A stretch of DNA of 64,000 nucleotides, taken from Marinobacter gudaonensis. GTDB lineage: Bacteria; Pseudomonadota; Gammaproteobacteria; Pseudomonadales; Oleiphilaceae. The stretch's first letter is position 1. Every line of letters begins with the position of its first letter. Both the position numbers and the translations under genes were made by a program. Below the pieces are notes generated by a model. That model was not told where the DNA came from. It saw only the letters and a list, made by a program, of their open reading frames with translations, and ran no database searches. Where the stretch lies: assembly GCF_900115175.1 (NCBI RefSeq), contig NZ_FOYV01000001.1, forward strand, positions 868,001 to 932,000. The letters run 5' to 3'. This document shows, in pieces, positions 33,097 through 42,294 of this stretch.

Positions 33097-34838
33097 AGCG
33101 GATCTTTACATCGATCCTCTGCCTGTTGTGGCTGGCGGCCATCGGGCTTCCGGCCCAAGCGCAGAACCAGCAGCTGACCGTTGAACCGGACAGGACCCGG
33201 TTATACGAAGGCGAGGTCCTGACGCTGACCGTCAAGGGCAGCATGGAAATCGATATTAATCTCAGCAATCTGTTCGATTTCGACATGTCGAACCTGCCTT
33301 CCCCCAACATCGAGAAGGTCGAGCCTGATTTCGAGATCCTGGCCAGAAACCAGCAATACAGCATCCGGACCGTAAACAGCCGGATGGTGGGCGAAATTAC
33401 CTGGACCTACCAGTTGGCGCCCAAAAAGACCGGCGAGCTGACCATTCCGGCGCTGAAGTTCCGTGAATCGATGTCCGAGCCGGTGACCATCGAAGTGGTG
33501 GACGGAACGCCGCCGAACCAGGCGGCAACCGGCCGAGACAGTTTCATCGAGCTCTCTGCAGACAAGGCAGAAGTGTACGTTCAGGAGCAGTTGATTCTGA
33601 CCATTCGACTGTTTTTCCGGGGCAATCTGATTCGGGGCGAGTTGTCCGAGCCCGATCATCCCCATGTGATCATCGAATCTCTGGGCCGGCAGCAGGAATC
33701 GTCCCAGTATCGGGATGGTTTGCGTTATCGCGTTGTGGAGCGACGCTACGCCCTGTTTCCCCAGCGCCCGGGCATGCTGAAACTGCCGCCCATACGGTTC
33801 GAGGGCCAGATGCGGGATAGCGCCGGCAAGCTCAAGTTCCTGCGAGACAGTGAGGAATTGTTCGAGGTACCCGTGAAGGACGTGCCGGCGCAGTTCAGCG
33901 GCAAGACCTGGCTGCCGGCGACCGGGCTGGCACTGGAAGAATCTGGCCTGCCACCCAGCCTGGAAGTGACCACCGGGGAAAACCTGACCCGGGAAATCCG
34001 CATGACCGCCGCCGGCCTGCCCTCCGAGACGTTACCGCCCCTACCCGATCAGGTGCCCGACGGGCTTCGGAGCTACCCGGAGGCGCCGGAGCGGAACACC
34101 GAAACCACCCCTACCGGCCTGACATCGTCCCTCAGCCAGTCGGTCGCCCTGGTGCCCGTGCAACCCGGCACCATGACCCTGCCGGCCATTCGTATTCCCT
34201 GGTGGGACACCGAGGCCGACCGTGAGCGCGTCGCCGTCATTCCCGCGCGGACCCTCATGGTAACTGACGCCGGGACGGCGCCGAACACCAACGTCCCGGC
34301 AGATGCTGCTACAACCAGCGCCAATCCGGACACCCCGGAAAAAGAAAACGCCAGTTCAGCGCAGAATGCGTCGGCAACCGACAACCCGTGGCTTTGGACC
34401 AGTCTGGGCCTGGCGTTGCTATGGCTGATCACGGCTCTGGCCTGGTGGTACTCCCGCAAGCATTATCGCCAGCGCGACACCAGCCCCGGCGGGGCCGTGC
34501 ACGATACCAACGAACGGGCAGTTTTTGAACGGCTGATCCGGGCCGCCCGTGACGGGTCGCCAGCGGCGCCAGAGCTACTGGTGGCCTGGGCCAACCTGAA
34601 GGCGCCCGGGCGGGGCTTCCATTCGGCTACCGAGGTAGCCCAATACTTCGGGCACAACACGCTGCTCTCGGAAATCCGAAACCTTCAGGCCCGGCTGTTT
34701 GCGCCCGATCAGAGCGGGCAGGAACCGGCCCCATGGGACGGACGGCCGCTGGCAAAATCACTTCAGGAAATACGGCAATCTCAGGCAACCGACGAGGCCC
34801 CCGATCTGCCACCGTTGTACCCACGAGGCCTCGGCTGA
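33090..34838 (+). CDS. batD: BatD oxygen-tolerance family protein
   Basis: Exported membrane protein (582 aa) that closes the Bat operon. A signal peptide ends near residue 24 (GLPAQA-QN). Immunoglobulin-like beta domains follow (LTVEPDRTRLYEGEVLTLTV is the BatD hallmark), then a transmembrane helix near 431-451 (WLWTSLGLALLWLITALAWW) and a short cytoplasmic tail. The topology suggests the beta domains meet the VWA domains of BatA/BatB. The actual client is unknown. It converges on ccmI with only 27 bp between stop codons. Confidence 0.88.
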   Translation: MVKRIFTSILCLLWLAAIGLPAQAQNQQLTVEPDRTRLYEGEVLTLTVKGSMEIDINLSNLFDFDMSNLPSPNIEKVEPDFEILARNQQYSIRTVNSRMVGEITWTYQLAPKKTGELTIPALKFRESMSEPVTIEVVDGTPPNQAATGRDSFIELSADKAEVYVQEQLILTIRLFFRGNLIRGELSEPDHPHVIIESLGRQQESSQYRDGLRYRVVERRYALFPQRPGMLKLPPIRFEGQMRDSAGKLKFLRDSEELFEVPVKDVPAQFSGKTWLPATGLALEESGLPPSLEVTTGENLTREIRMTAAGLPSETLPPLPDQVPDGLRSYPEAPERNTETTPTGLTSSLSQSVALVPVQPGTMTLPAIRIPWWDTEADRERVAVIPARTLMVTDAGTAPNTNVPADAATTSANPDTPEKENASSAQNASATDNPWLWTSLGLALLWLITALAWWYSRKHYRQRDTSPGGAVHDTNERAVFERLIRAARDGSPAAPELLVAWANLKAPGRGFHSATEVAQYFGHNTLLSEIRNLQARLFAPDQSGQEPAPWDGRPLAKSLQEIRQSQATDEAPDLPPLYPRGLG

Positions 34839-34839
34839 C

Positions 34840-34863
34840 GCCGTCCGGGGGCCTCCCGGCGGC
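34840..34863. terminator. GC-rich hairpin between convergent batD and ccmI
   Basis: GCCG-T-CCGGG (34840-34849) pairs with CCCGGCGGC (34855-34863) apart from one bulged T, with a 5-nt loop. It fills almost the whole 27-bp space between the two stop codons. There is no T-run on either strand, so a bidirectional terminator is possible but weakly supported. Confidence 0.35.
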
Positions 34864-34865
34864 CA

Positions 34866-36134
34866 TCAGTCAATCAGTTGCTGATCAATTACCAACTCAA
34901 CGGGCGCACCCTGTTCTTCGACTACGGGTACCGGGGAATCGGTGCTGCCCTGCCAGTCACCGGCCTGAGCGGCAACGTTACCAGAGCGGCTGAGCCTGGC
35001 AGTCAGCATCACTTCACGGGCACCGGAAATACTGGCCTGGGGCGACATGGCGTAACGATCGTCCAGGCGAATTTCTGCCGGTAGCTGCGCCGCCGTCAGC
35101 CGAGCCACCGCCAGGGGCGGCCCTTGCCTGCTCCCCGCTTCGCGGGCGAACACAAACAGCGTGGTGTCGTCCGGCACCTGGCCCTTAAAATTATCAGCCA
35201 GCGTTACCTGAACAGTGACCCCCGGGCCAGAAGGCCCAGGCTCGCCTTTCGGCGCGGGTGGCTGTTCACCCAGGCGGGTATAGGCCTCGCGAATTCCCTC
35301 ACGGATGGACGGCAACTGGGGGTGATCCGGGGCAACCGTTTCAATCCGCTCCCAGTAGCGGATGGCCTCGCGATAGTTGTCCTGGCTGAAGGCATTGATA
35401 CCCAGCAAACCCAGGGCATTCACCTCGTCCGGATTCAGCTGGCGGGCCTGGTCGATGGCGGCTCGTACTTCATCGGTCATCGTGCCCTGGCTTTGAAAGA
35501 ACAGTGCCTGGGCGGCCAATCCGTAAGCGACCGCCTGGGCGCGCTGGTCCCCGTTGACGTTGGTGGCCAGTTGCCGGAAGGCCCAGGCCGCGTCTTCATA
35601 GTTCTCCAGGCGCATATAGGTCCTGCCGAGCATGGCCCAGCCTTCCGGATTGTCCGGGCTGGCCAGCAAGCGCTCCCTCAGTTGCTGCGACAGGTCGGCC
35701 ATCTGGGCCTGTCGCGCCTCATCGGAGCTGGCCATATTCTGCATGGTGAGGAATTGCTCCACGCGGTCCATCGCGCCCCAGCGCTCATAAAGGAAAACCG
35801 CGGCGGCAGGAATCAGCAGGATCGACACCAGAGCCACCGCCATGGCACTTTTCCGGCCGCTTACCAGCGGCCGGGCGGTCATGTTCTCGGGCACATCGTC
35901 AAGCATGCTGCCAGCCAGTTCTTCCTTAAGCTGACGGTAGTTGTCGTCATCCAGGATGCCGGCGTCGTATTCATCGTCCAGTTCCTTCATCCTCGAGCGG
36001 TAGGCCATCAGGTTCTGGTTTTTCAGATCGGCCTGCTTTCTCGCGCTGGTCCTGTGGAAAAACACCGGATAGAGCACGAACGCCAGGGCCAGGATGATAA
36101 GTACCGTTGCGGCAATCCAGAAAGTGTCGGTCAT
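34866..36134 (-). CDS. ccmI: Cytochrome c maturation protein CcmI
   Basis: Apocytochrome c chaperone (422 aa), last gene of the ccm cluster. Two transmembrane helices (about 5-21 and 98-115) bracket a cytoplasmic loop with a Leu-rich heptad pattern (LKNQNLMAYRSRMKELDDEY). The periplasmic part has TPR repeats (EGWAMLGRTYMRLENYEDAAWAF) that in CcmI bind the C-terminus of apocytochrome c, then a C-terminal beta domain. It corresponds to CycH of Pseudomonas. It is 84 bp downstream of ccmH. Confidence 0.93.
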   Translation of the reverse strand: MTDTFWIAATVLIILALAFVLYPVFFHRTSARKQADLKNQNLMAYRSRMKELDDEYDAGILDDDNYRQLKEELAGSMLDDVPENMTARPLVSGRKSAMAVALVSILLIPAAAVFLYERWGAMDRVEQFLTMQNMASSDEARQAQMADLSQQLRERLLASPDNPEGWAMLGRTYMRLENYEDAAWAFRQLATNVNGDQRAQAVAYGLAAQALFFQSQGTMTDEVRAAIDQARQLNPDEVNALGLLGINAFSQDNYREAIRYWERIETVAPDHPQLPSIREGIREAYTRLGEQPPAPKGEPGPSGPGVTVQVTLADNFKGQVPDDTTLFVFAREAGSRQGPPLAVARLTAAQLPAEIRLDDRYAMSPQASISGAREVMLTARLSRSGNVAAQAGDWQGSTDSPVPVVEEQGAPVELVIDQQLID

Positions 36135-36218
36135 TGAGTCTCAGTCACAGATTCAGAATGTTTCAATGGGAGAAGGGCTTACAAACCATCGCCTGTCGCC
36201 GGGGTGTGCTTTTGTCAA

Positions 36219-36701
36219 TCAGGAGCGGCGCTGCTCGTCGCCGTCCGCAAGCATACGATCGGCCCGGGCTTTTTCTTCGTCGCTCAGGGCTGGCCGTCCG
36301 GCAGAAACGCGGCGCCCACGGATCACAACGCCAATCACCACCAGCAATCCGCCCAACACGGCAATGGCAGGCGTTGCCCACAGCAGGAAGGTACGGCTGT
36401 CGAGCTCAGGCTTGTAGCGAACGAATTCACCGAAGCGTGCCACCAGTGCCTGAGTAATCTCTTGATTGCTCGCGCCGTCCTGCATCATGCGGTACACCTC
36501 ATCCCGCATATCCTTGGCAATGGGCGCGTTGGAATCTGCAATGTTCTGGTTCTGGCACTTCGGGCAACGCAGCTCCGAAATCAGGTCCTGGTAACGCTGT
36601 TCCTCGGCCCGGTCTGCAAAATCATAGACATCGGCTACTTCGGCCATCGCGCCGGACGCAAAGAGCAGAACCAGGGCAACGATCAGACTGCGGGCCATCA
36701 T
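36219..36701 (-). CDS. ccmH: Cytochrome c maturation protein CcmH
   Basis: Periplasmic thiol reductase subunit (160 aa). A signal peptide (about 1-20) precedes a three-helix domain with the redox motif LRCPKCQNQNIADSNA (Cys46, Cys49), then a C-terminal transmembrane helix (about 107-127). It reduces the CXXCH disulfide of apocytochrome c together with CcmG. The start overlaps ccmG by 4 bp. Two adjacent ATG codons are possible starts. Confidence 0.95.
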   Translation of the reverse strand: MMARSLIVALVLLFASGAMAEVADVYDFADRAEEQRYQDLISELRCPKCQNQNIADSNAPIAKDMRDEVYRMMQDGASNQEITQALVARFGEFVRYKPELDSRTFLLWATPAIAVLGGLLVVIGVVIRGRRVSAGRPALSDEEKARADRMLADGDEQRRS

Positions 36702-37234
36702 CCGTTCCCCCGCGCCTCGTTCACCACCGGCAGCAGGGTCTGCTCCCAGACGGTCTCGTTGACAACACCCACGTGGCGGTACCGGACCACGCCAGAGGCG
36801 TCGATCACGAAGGTTTCCGGCGCGCCGTAGACGCCCAGATCAAACCCCAGTGTGCCCCTGGGATCGTAGATAACGCTCCGGTACGGATCGCCCAGGCGGT
36901 CCAGCCAGGCCAACGCCTCTTCCCGGTCATCCTTGTAGTTCAGGCCAATAATGGCCACGTTCTTTTCCTTCGCCAGCCACATGAGGTCGTCATGCTCGTC
37001 CCGGCAGGCCGGGCACCAGGTTCCCCAGACATTCAGCAGGGTGACCTGGCCCCGGAAAAGCTCGCTGGTCAGTTGAACCTCGGGATCGTGCAGGTCCTTG
37101 AGACTGAATTCCGGCACGGGCTTGCCCACCAGCACCGATTCCAGTCTGGTCGGATCTTTGCCGATTCCGGCAAACAGGACAATCCCGATAACCAGGGCAA
37201 CCAGCAAAGGCAGGAACAACAGAAAGCGCTTCAT
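36698..37234 (-). CDS. ccmG: Thiol:disulfide interchange protein CcmG (DsbE)
   Basis: Membrane-tethered periplasmic thioredoxin (178 aa). The N-terminal helix (about 4-23) is followed by a thioredoxin fold with active site GTWCPACRDE (Cys74, Cys77) and the conserved cis-proline region GAPETFVID. It keeps apocytochrome c cysteines reduced for heme attachment. It overlaps ccmF and ccmH by ATGA at each end, indicating coupled translation. Confidence 0.96.
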   Translation of the reverse strand: MKRFLLFLPLLVALVIGIVLFAGIGKDPTRLESVLVGKPVPEFSLKDLHDPEVQLTSELFRGQVTLLNVWGTWCPACRDEHDDLMWLAKEKNVAIIGLNYKDDREEALAWLDRLGDPYRSVIYDPRGTLGFDLGVYGAPETFVIDASGVVRYRHVGVVNETVWEQTLLPVVNEARGNG

Positions 37235-39231
37235 GAAACCGCTCCCGCCGAGGCGCCGGATCCGCTATCAGAGACCGGGGACGGCGCCCGCTCCGAGGCA
37301 CTCTCCTTGATACGGTAACGGCGATCGGCAATGGCCAGGAAGCCACCCGCCGCCATGAACAGAGCGCCCAGCCACAGCCAGCGTACCAACGGCTTGTACT
37401 GTAGCCGTATGGCCCAGGCCTCATCGGTAATACGCTCGCCAATGGCCACGAAAATATCCCGGAACAGACCGGCATCAATGTCGGCCTCGGTCATCACACT
37501 CATGCCCACCGGATATTGGCGCTTCTCCGGGTGCAGAACCGCGATGCGCTCGCCGTCCAGCATCACCTCGAAGGTGCCGTACTGGGCGCTGAAGTTGGGG
37601 CCCTGCCGGGCGCCGATGTCTTTGAACGCAAACTGATAATCCCCCACCTCTGCTACGTCTCCCGGCACCATACGGACATCCCTTTCGATGCCGTAGTTGG
37701 ACACCACGGTGGCACCGGCCATGGTAATCGCCAGACCCAGGTGGCCCAGAACCATGCCGTAGTAACTGCGGGATTGTCTTTTGAGTCCGTGCAGGCGTCC
37801 TTTGCGCGAGGACGACTTGTCCCACAGATCCCAGAGGGTGGCCAACGTCACCCACAAAGCCGTGAACACGCCAATGAACGCCCAGGGCTTGAATCCACCA
37901 TAACCAATCAGAACGGCCGTGGTAGCGAGGGTGCTGACAGCCAGAGGCCAGAGCAGCTTGCGCGCCAGCCAGCCGCCGTCGGTTTTCTTCCAGCGGGAGA
38001 ATATGCCGGCGCCCAGCAGCAAACCGGTGGCGACGGCCAGCGGGCTGAACGTCAGGTTGAAGAAGGGTTCGCCGATGGACAGCTTGCCCAGCTCCAGGTA
38101 GTCCAGAACCAGGGGGTACAGGGTGCCGACGGCGACCAGGAGCGTGGCGGACACCAGCAGCACATTATTCAGCAAGAGGAACACCTCCCGTGAGAGGGAG
38201 CCATAGCGGGAGCGCACATGAACAACTGGCGCCCGGAAGGCATAGAGGGCCAGGCTGGCAATCACTGTAACGGCCAGCAATCCCAGCAGGAAGGTGCCCC
38301 GCTCCGGGTCCGAGGCGAACGCATGAACCGAGGTGAGCACGCCGGAACGCACCAGGAAGGTACCCAACAGGCTGAGGGCAAAGGTGACGATGGCCAGAAG
38401 GACGGTCCAGCTTTTGAATACGCCGCGCTTTTCGGTCACCGCCAGCGAGTGCATCAGCGCGGTTCCAGACAACCAGGGCAACAACGAGGCGTTTTCAACC
38501 GGATCCCAGAACCACCAGCCGCCCCAGCCAAGCTCGTAATAGGCCCACCAGCTGCCGAGGGCAATACCCAGTGACAGGAAGGCCCATGCCACCGTGGTCC
38601 AGGGCCGGGACCAACGGGCCCAGGCCGCATCCAGCCGGCCATTGATCAGCGCGGCCACGGCAAAAGCAAAGGCCACCGCAAAACCAACGTACCCCATGTA
38701 TAGCATGGGCGGATGCACGATGAGGCCAAAGTCCTGGAGCAGAGGGTTCAGGTCGGCGCCATCGGCGGGCACATTCGGCAGCAGGCGATCAAACGGGTTG
38801 GAGGTGATCACGATAAACAGCAGGAAACCGACGGTCACCATGCCCAGCACCGACAGCACCTGGGAAATCATCACCGACGGCAGACGGCGGCTGAAGATGG
38901 CCACGGCCAGGGTCCAGCCCGCCAGCATCAGGATCCAGAGCAACAGCGAGCCCTCATGACCGCCCCACACCGCACTGAACTTGTAGTACCAGGGCAGCAT
39001 GCTGTTGCTGTTATTGGCCACGTAGGCAACCGAGAAGTCGTCGGTCACAAAGGCATGGGTCAGCACAGCGAACGCCAGACCTATGAACACAAACATGCCG
39101 GAGGCCAGGGGCCTGGCAAACGCCTGAAGATTGTCCCGGCCGGTCAGTGAGCCCGCCAGGGGTACCACGGAGAGGAGCACTGCCAGCAACAGCGCGAGAA
39201 TCAGTGCGAGCTGTCCGAGTTCGGGATACAT
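37231..39231 (-). CDS. ccmF: Cytochrome c heme lyase subunit CcmF
   Basis: Polytopic inner-membrane heme lyase (666 aa) that attaches heme to apocytochrome c. The tryptophan-rich WWD domain is visible as WGGWWFWDPVENASLLPWL (about 230-250), flanked by conserved heme-ligand histidines such as GGHEGSLLLW and TALMHSLAV. Fifteen or so hydrophobic helices run through the chain, and a periplasmic domain precedes the last helix. I use the ATG at 39231; a TTG lies directly upstream. Confidence 0.96.
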   Translation of the reverse strand: MYPELGQLALILALLLAVLLSVVPLAGSLTGRDNLQAFARPLASGMFVFIGLAFAVLTHAFVTDDFSVAYVANNSNSMLPWYYKFSAVWGGHEGSLLLWILMLAGWTLAVAIFSRRLPSVMISQVLSVLGMVTVGFLLFIVITSNPFDRLLPNVPADGADLNPLLQDFGLIVHPPMLYMGYVGFAVAFAFAVAALINGRLDAAWARWSRPWTTVAWAFLSLGIALGSWWAYYELGWGGWWFWDPVENASLLPWLSGTALMHSLAVTEKRGVFKSWTVLLAIVTFALSLLGTFLVRSGVLTSVHAFASDPERGTFLLGLLAVTVIASLALYAFRAPVVHVRSRYGSLSREVFLLLNNVLLVSATLLVAVGTLYPLVLDYLELGKLSIGEPFFNLTFSPLAVATGLLLGAGIFSRWKKTDGGWLARKLLWPLAVSTLATTAVLIGYGGFKPWAFIGVFTALWVTLATLWDLWDKSSSRKGRLHGLKRQSRSYYGMVLGHLGLAITMAGATVVSNYGIERDVRMVPGDVAEVGDYQFAFKDIGARQGPNFSAQYGTFEVMLDGERIAVLHPEKRQYPVGMSVMTEADIDAGLFRDIFVAIGERITDEAWAIRLQYKPLVRWLWLGALFMAAGGFLAIADRRYRIKESASERAPSPVSDSGSGASAGAVS

Positions 39232-39268
39232 CAAAGCCCTCCAGAAGCCAGGCTGTCAGTTGAGTCGT

Positions 39269-39739
39269 TTAATAGGATACGGTGTCAGCAGCGCCACCGG
39301 CCTTGTGCTGTCCTTTGGACGCCTTTTCCAGGGCATCGGCCACCTCCGGTGGCATGTAGTTTTCATCATGCTTGGCCAGCACCTGGTCGGCGACAAAGCG
39401 GCCGTTGGCGTCCAGTCGTCCCATGGCCACAACACCCTGCCCCTCGGCAAACAGGTCCGGCAGAATACCGGTGTATTCAACCGGCACCGAGGCATTGAAA
39501 TCCGTCACCCGGAACTCTACCCGAAGACTGTCCGGATCACGCTTTACCGAGCCCTCTTCCACCATTCCGCCGGCACGGATCCGCACATCCACCGGTGCTT
39601 CGCCGGCGGAGATCTGGGTGGGGTCGTAGAAGAGATTGATGTTCTGCCTCAGAGCGTAAGTGGTCAGCCCCACGGCCAACCCCAGCCCCAGTACCAGAAA
39701 AAGCACAATGGTCAGCCGTTTTTTACGGATAGGATGCAT
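39269..39739 (-). CDS. ccmE: Heme chaperone CcmE
   Basis: Periplasmic heme chaperone (156 aa) with an N-terminal anchor (about 9-29) and an OB-fold. The heme-binding histidine lies in [12 protein letters not shown] (His124), the canonical HxxxY motif that bonds heme covalently before transfer to CcmF. It is 37 bp upstream of ccmF and 14 bp downstream of ccmD. Confidence 0.96.
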   Translation of the reverse strand: MHPIRKKRLTIVLFLVLGLGLAVGLTTYALRQNINLFYDPTQISAGEAPVDVRIRAGGMVEEGSVKRDPDSLRVEFRVTDFNASVPVEYTGILPDLFAEGQGVVAMGRLDANGRFVADQVLAKHDENYMPPEVADALEKASKGQHKAGGAADTVSY

Positions 39740-39753
39740 CAGATACCTGCCAC

Positions 39754-39993
39754 TCAGTCTTGGGAAACCTTGATCCGGGTGAAGGCCGCCACCGGCTGTT
39801 GCGAGGCCTGCTGGCTGTGCCCGTCGGCCTGGTGCTCAAAGCCACGCCGACAGGACTCGATCGCAGCCCTTCTACGGCGGAGCGAGATGACCATCAAACC
39901 GGTCATCAGCAGAAAAAAAACGCCGTAGCACGCCCAGACATAGGGTCCATGACCCTCCATCACCACAAATGCCGAAAAGGAATCAAACGCCAT
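39754..39993 (-). CDS. ccmD: Heme exporter subunit CcmD
   Basis: Small single-pass membrane protein (79 aa) that releases heme-loaded CcmE from the CcmABC complex. The N-terminal [19 protein letters not shown] and the basic LRRRRAAIE after the helix are typical. The tail of about 35 residues is longer than in E. coli CcmD and rich in Gln. It begins 3 bp after the ccmC stop codon. Confidence 0.9.
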   Translation of the reverse strand: MAFDSFSAFVVMEGHGPYVWACYGVFFLLMTGLMVISLRRRRAAIESCRRGFEHQADGHSQQASQQPVAAFTRIKVSQD

Positions 39994-39996
39994 TGG

Positions 39997-40740
39997 TCAG
40001 CCCCTCCCGGCCATCACGAATTCTTTTACCCAGCGGGTGCGCTGCTCCCGGAGCAGAATCTCGGTTTGCATGCGCAGACAGGCCAGCCAGCCAAACAGCA
40101 GGTACAGCCCCAGTACCGACAGCAGCAGAGGCACCCACATCTCCGCTGGCATGGCCGGCTTCTCGGTGAGCTTGAACGTGGAAGGCTGGTGCAGGGTATT
40201 CCACCACTCCACCGAATACTGGATGATCGGAATATTCACCACGCCCACAAGTACCAGCACGGCCACTGCCCGGGCTGCCGACTTCTCGTCGTTGATGGCC
40301 CGGTCAAGCGCGATCACACCACCGTATAGAAACAGCAGGATCAGCATGGAGGTCAGCCTTGCATCCCACACCCACCAGGTGCCCCAGGTGGGCTTTCCCC
40401 ACACGGCACCGGTAAACAGAGACAGGAAGCAAAGAACCAGGCCCACAGGCGCCACCGCCTTCACAAAGACATCGGCCAGCTTCATGCGCCATACCAGGGT
40501 CACCACCGCGGCAACAGCCATCATGACATACACCGACTGGGCCAGAAACGCGGTGGGTACGTGGATGAAGATAATCCGGTAACTGTTGCCCTGCAGATAA
40601 TCCTTGGGGGCAAACGCCAGCCCCCAGACAATGCCTGTCAGCAGCAGCGCGACGCCGCCAGCCAGCAGCCAGGGCATGAGCCGGGTCGCTATACCGAAGA
40701 ACCACTTGGGCGAGCCCAGCTTGTGAAAAAATTGCCACAT
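39997..40740 (-). CDS. ccmC: Heme exporter subunit CcmC
   Basis: Six-helix membrane protein (247 aa) of the heme-handling family. The WWD signature [15 protein letters not shown] (about 129-143) and flanking histidines (IFIHVPTAF and later) bind heme and present it to CcmE. It sits 31 bp after ccmB; no ribosome-binding anomalies are seen. Confidence 0.96.
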   Translation of the reverse strand: MWQFFHKLGSPKWFFGIATRLMPWLLAGGVALLLTGIVWGLAFAPKDYLQGNSYRIIFIHVPTAFLAQSVYVMMAVAAVVTLVWRMKLADVFVKAVAPVGLVLCFLSLFTGAVWGKPTWGTWWVWDARLTSMLILLFLYGGVIALDRAINDEKSAARAVAVLVLVGVVNIPIIQYSVEWWNTLHQPSTFKLTEKPAMPAEMWVPLLLSVLGLYLLFGWLACLRMQTEILLREQRTRWVKEFVMAGRG

Positions 40741-40771
40741 CAGATGGTCACCGTCTTACCGTAAGCTTGTT

Positions 40772-41497
40772 TCATCCGTTCGACAGGCTGATTCGAAGTG
40801 CCGCTGCCGACGCAAACGGTGCCAGGGTCAGTGCCAGCACCAGAAGAGCCCCCATCAGGGCCATATAGGCAGCCACCGGGGCGCCCTCTGCGGCCGAAGC
40901 CACGGTGCCCGTGCCGAAAATCAGCACGGGAATGTACAGCGGAATGATCAGCAGGGACAAGAGCACGCCTGCCGAGCGCAATCCAAGAGTCAATGCAGCG
41001 CCGATGGAACCGATCAGACTCAATACCGGTGTACCGATCAGCAGCGTTAGACACAAAACTCCGATGGAGTTCCCGTCCAGATGCACCATTACGCCGAGAA
41101 CAGGCGCCAGGGCCACCAGCGGCAGCCCGGTGAGCACCCAGTGCGCCGCGGTTTTGGCCAGCACCAGCAAGAACAGCGGATGGGGCTGCAACACCAACTG
41201 CTCGAGGGTGCCGTCATCAAAATCGTGCCGGAACAGGTGATCCAGCGACAGCAGAACCGAGAGCAACGCCGCAACCCACAGGATACCTGCTCCGGCTTCC
41301 CTTAGAAATGACACTTCCGGACTGACTCCAAGGGGAAAAAGTGCCACTACCATTACGAAAAACAGCAAGGGATTGAGCAGATCCTGACGCTGTCGCAACG
41401 CCACTCGCAAATCCCGGCTGAAAACCGCAACCATGGCGGACAATACGCCCGGAGTCTCATGCTGGAGTGCTTCGAAAGGCCGGTTCGCCACGTTCAT
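40772..41497 (-). CDS. ccmB: Heme exporter subunit CcmB
   Basis: Permease subunit (241 aa) of the CcmAB ABC transporter that releases holo-CcmE. About six hydrophobic helices follow the conserved FSRDLRVALRQRQDLLNPLLF. The family usually starts close to this segment, giving about 221 aa, so the first 21 residues are additional; however, the ATG at 41497 overlaps the ccmA stop as ATGA, which supports the longer form. ATG at 41434 is the alternative. Confidence 0.93.
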   Translation of the reverse strand: MNVANRPFEALQHETPGVLSAMVAVFSRDLRVALRQRQDLLNPLLFFVMVVALFPLGVSPEVSFLREAGAGILWVAALLSVLLSLDHLFRHDFDDGTLEQLVLQPHPLFLLVLAKTAAHWVLTGLPLVALAPVLGVMVHLDGNSIGVLCLTLLIGTPVLSLIGSIGAALTLGLRSAGVLLSLLIIPLYIPVLIFGTGTVASAAEGAPVAAYMALMGALLVLALTLAPFASAAALRISLSNG

Positions 41498-42126
41498 GAA
41501 ACACCCCCTTCCCCGAGTGTTATGCGCTGCATACCCGGCAACTGGAGTTCGTGGTGGGTGGTCACCACTACCGCCCCACCCTCCGCCGCCCGCTGTTGAA
41601 GCAGCGATTCGATCGCACTGACGCCCTCCACGTCGATGGCGGTAAAGACTTCGTCCAGCAGCCAGAGCGGCTCATCCGCCACCAGCAAACGCGCCAGTGC
41701 AACCCGGCGTTGTTGGCCAGCAGACAGGGTGCGGCAGGGCACATCCTCGAAGCCCGCCAGCCCGGTACCCGCCAGCGCCTGACGCAGGACCTTTTCCGGC
41801 AGGGGCCGCCGCCCGGCGGTGAGCGCGCGCAGATTCTCGACCGGCGTCAGCAGCGCCTTGATGCCTGGCCGGTGGCCAAGGTAAAGGGTATTGCGCAGGA
41901 ACGCTTCCCGGCTGGCAGACCTGGGCGCGCCGCACCAGAGAATTTGCCCTGACCAGGCGTCGTTGAGGCCGGCGAGAATCCGCAGAAGCGTCGTCTTGCC
42001 AGAGCCGTTGGGGCCCTCGACACGGGTGACCGTACCGGGCACTATGGAGAACGAAAGATCGCGGAAAAGTAATCGTTCATCCCGTTCGCACTGCAGGTCG
42101 ACAGCCTGTAATAACGGCTCAGACAT
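41494..42126 (-). CDS. ccmA: Heme exporter ATPase CcmA
   Basis: ABC ATPase (210 aa) at the head of the ccm cluster. Walker A is GPNGSGKTTLLRILAG, the ABC signature TLSAGQQRRVALARLL, and Walker B PLWLLDEVFTAID. ATP hydrolysis by CcmAB drives release of heme-charged CcmE from CcmCD. On the minus strand a perfect TATAAT occurs at 42247-42242, about 115 bp upstream, but without a good -35, so I only mention it. The upstream neighbour is the divergent fliK-like gene. Confidence 0.95.
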   Translation of the reverse strand: MSEPLLQAVDLQCERDERLLFRDLSFSIVPGTVTRVEGPNGSGKTTLLRILAGLNDAWSGQILWCGAPRSASREAFLRNTLYLGHRPGIKALLTPVENLRALTAGRRPLPEKVLRQALAGTGLAGFEDVPCRTLSAGQQRRVALARLLVADEPLWLLDEVFTAIDVEGVSAIESLLQQRAAEGGAVVVTTHHELQLPGMQRITLGEGGVS

Positions 42127-42294
42127 CAGGTCCCCGTAACCAGGACGATGCGCGTGTTGACGGCACCGGGTGTATTCACAGCCGCTGCCAGCGCTACCCT
42201 TGAGTCAGTGGCGAAACAGATGCGGCCGGCCGGCGCGGCGTATTATAGCGAAAGCCCGTGCCGATTACTCTTGTTCAACATCAATTCGGTGGCG

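Noticed and set aside
35124..36137. 337-codon plus-strand frame opposite ccmI
   Set aside because: Antisense to a confident TPR protein; composition and lack of motifs are those of a shadow frame.
42239..42270. Sigma-28-like GCCGATTA before the fliK-like gene
   Set aside because: The -10 is close to consensus, but the sequence 11 nt upstream (TATTATAG) does not resemble the -35 box.
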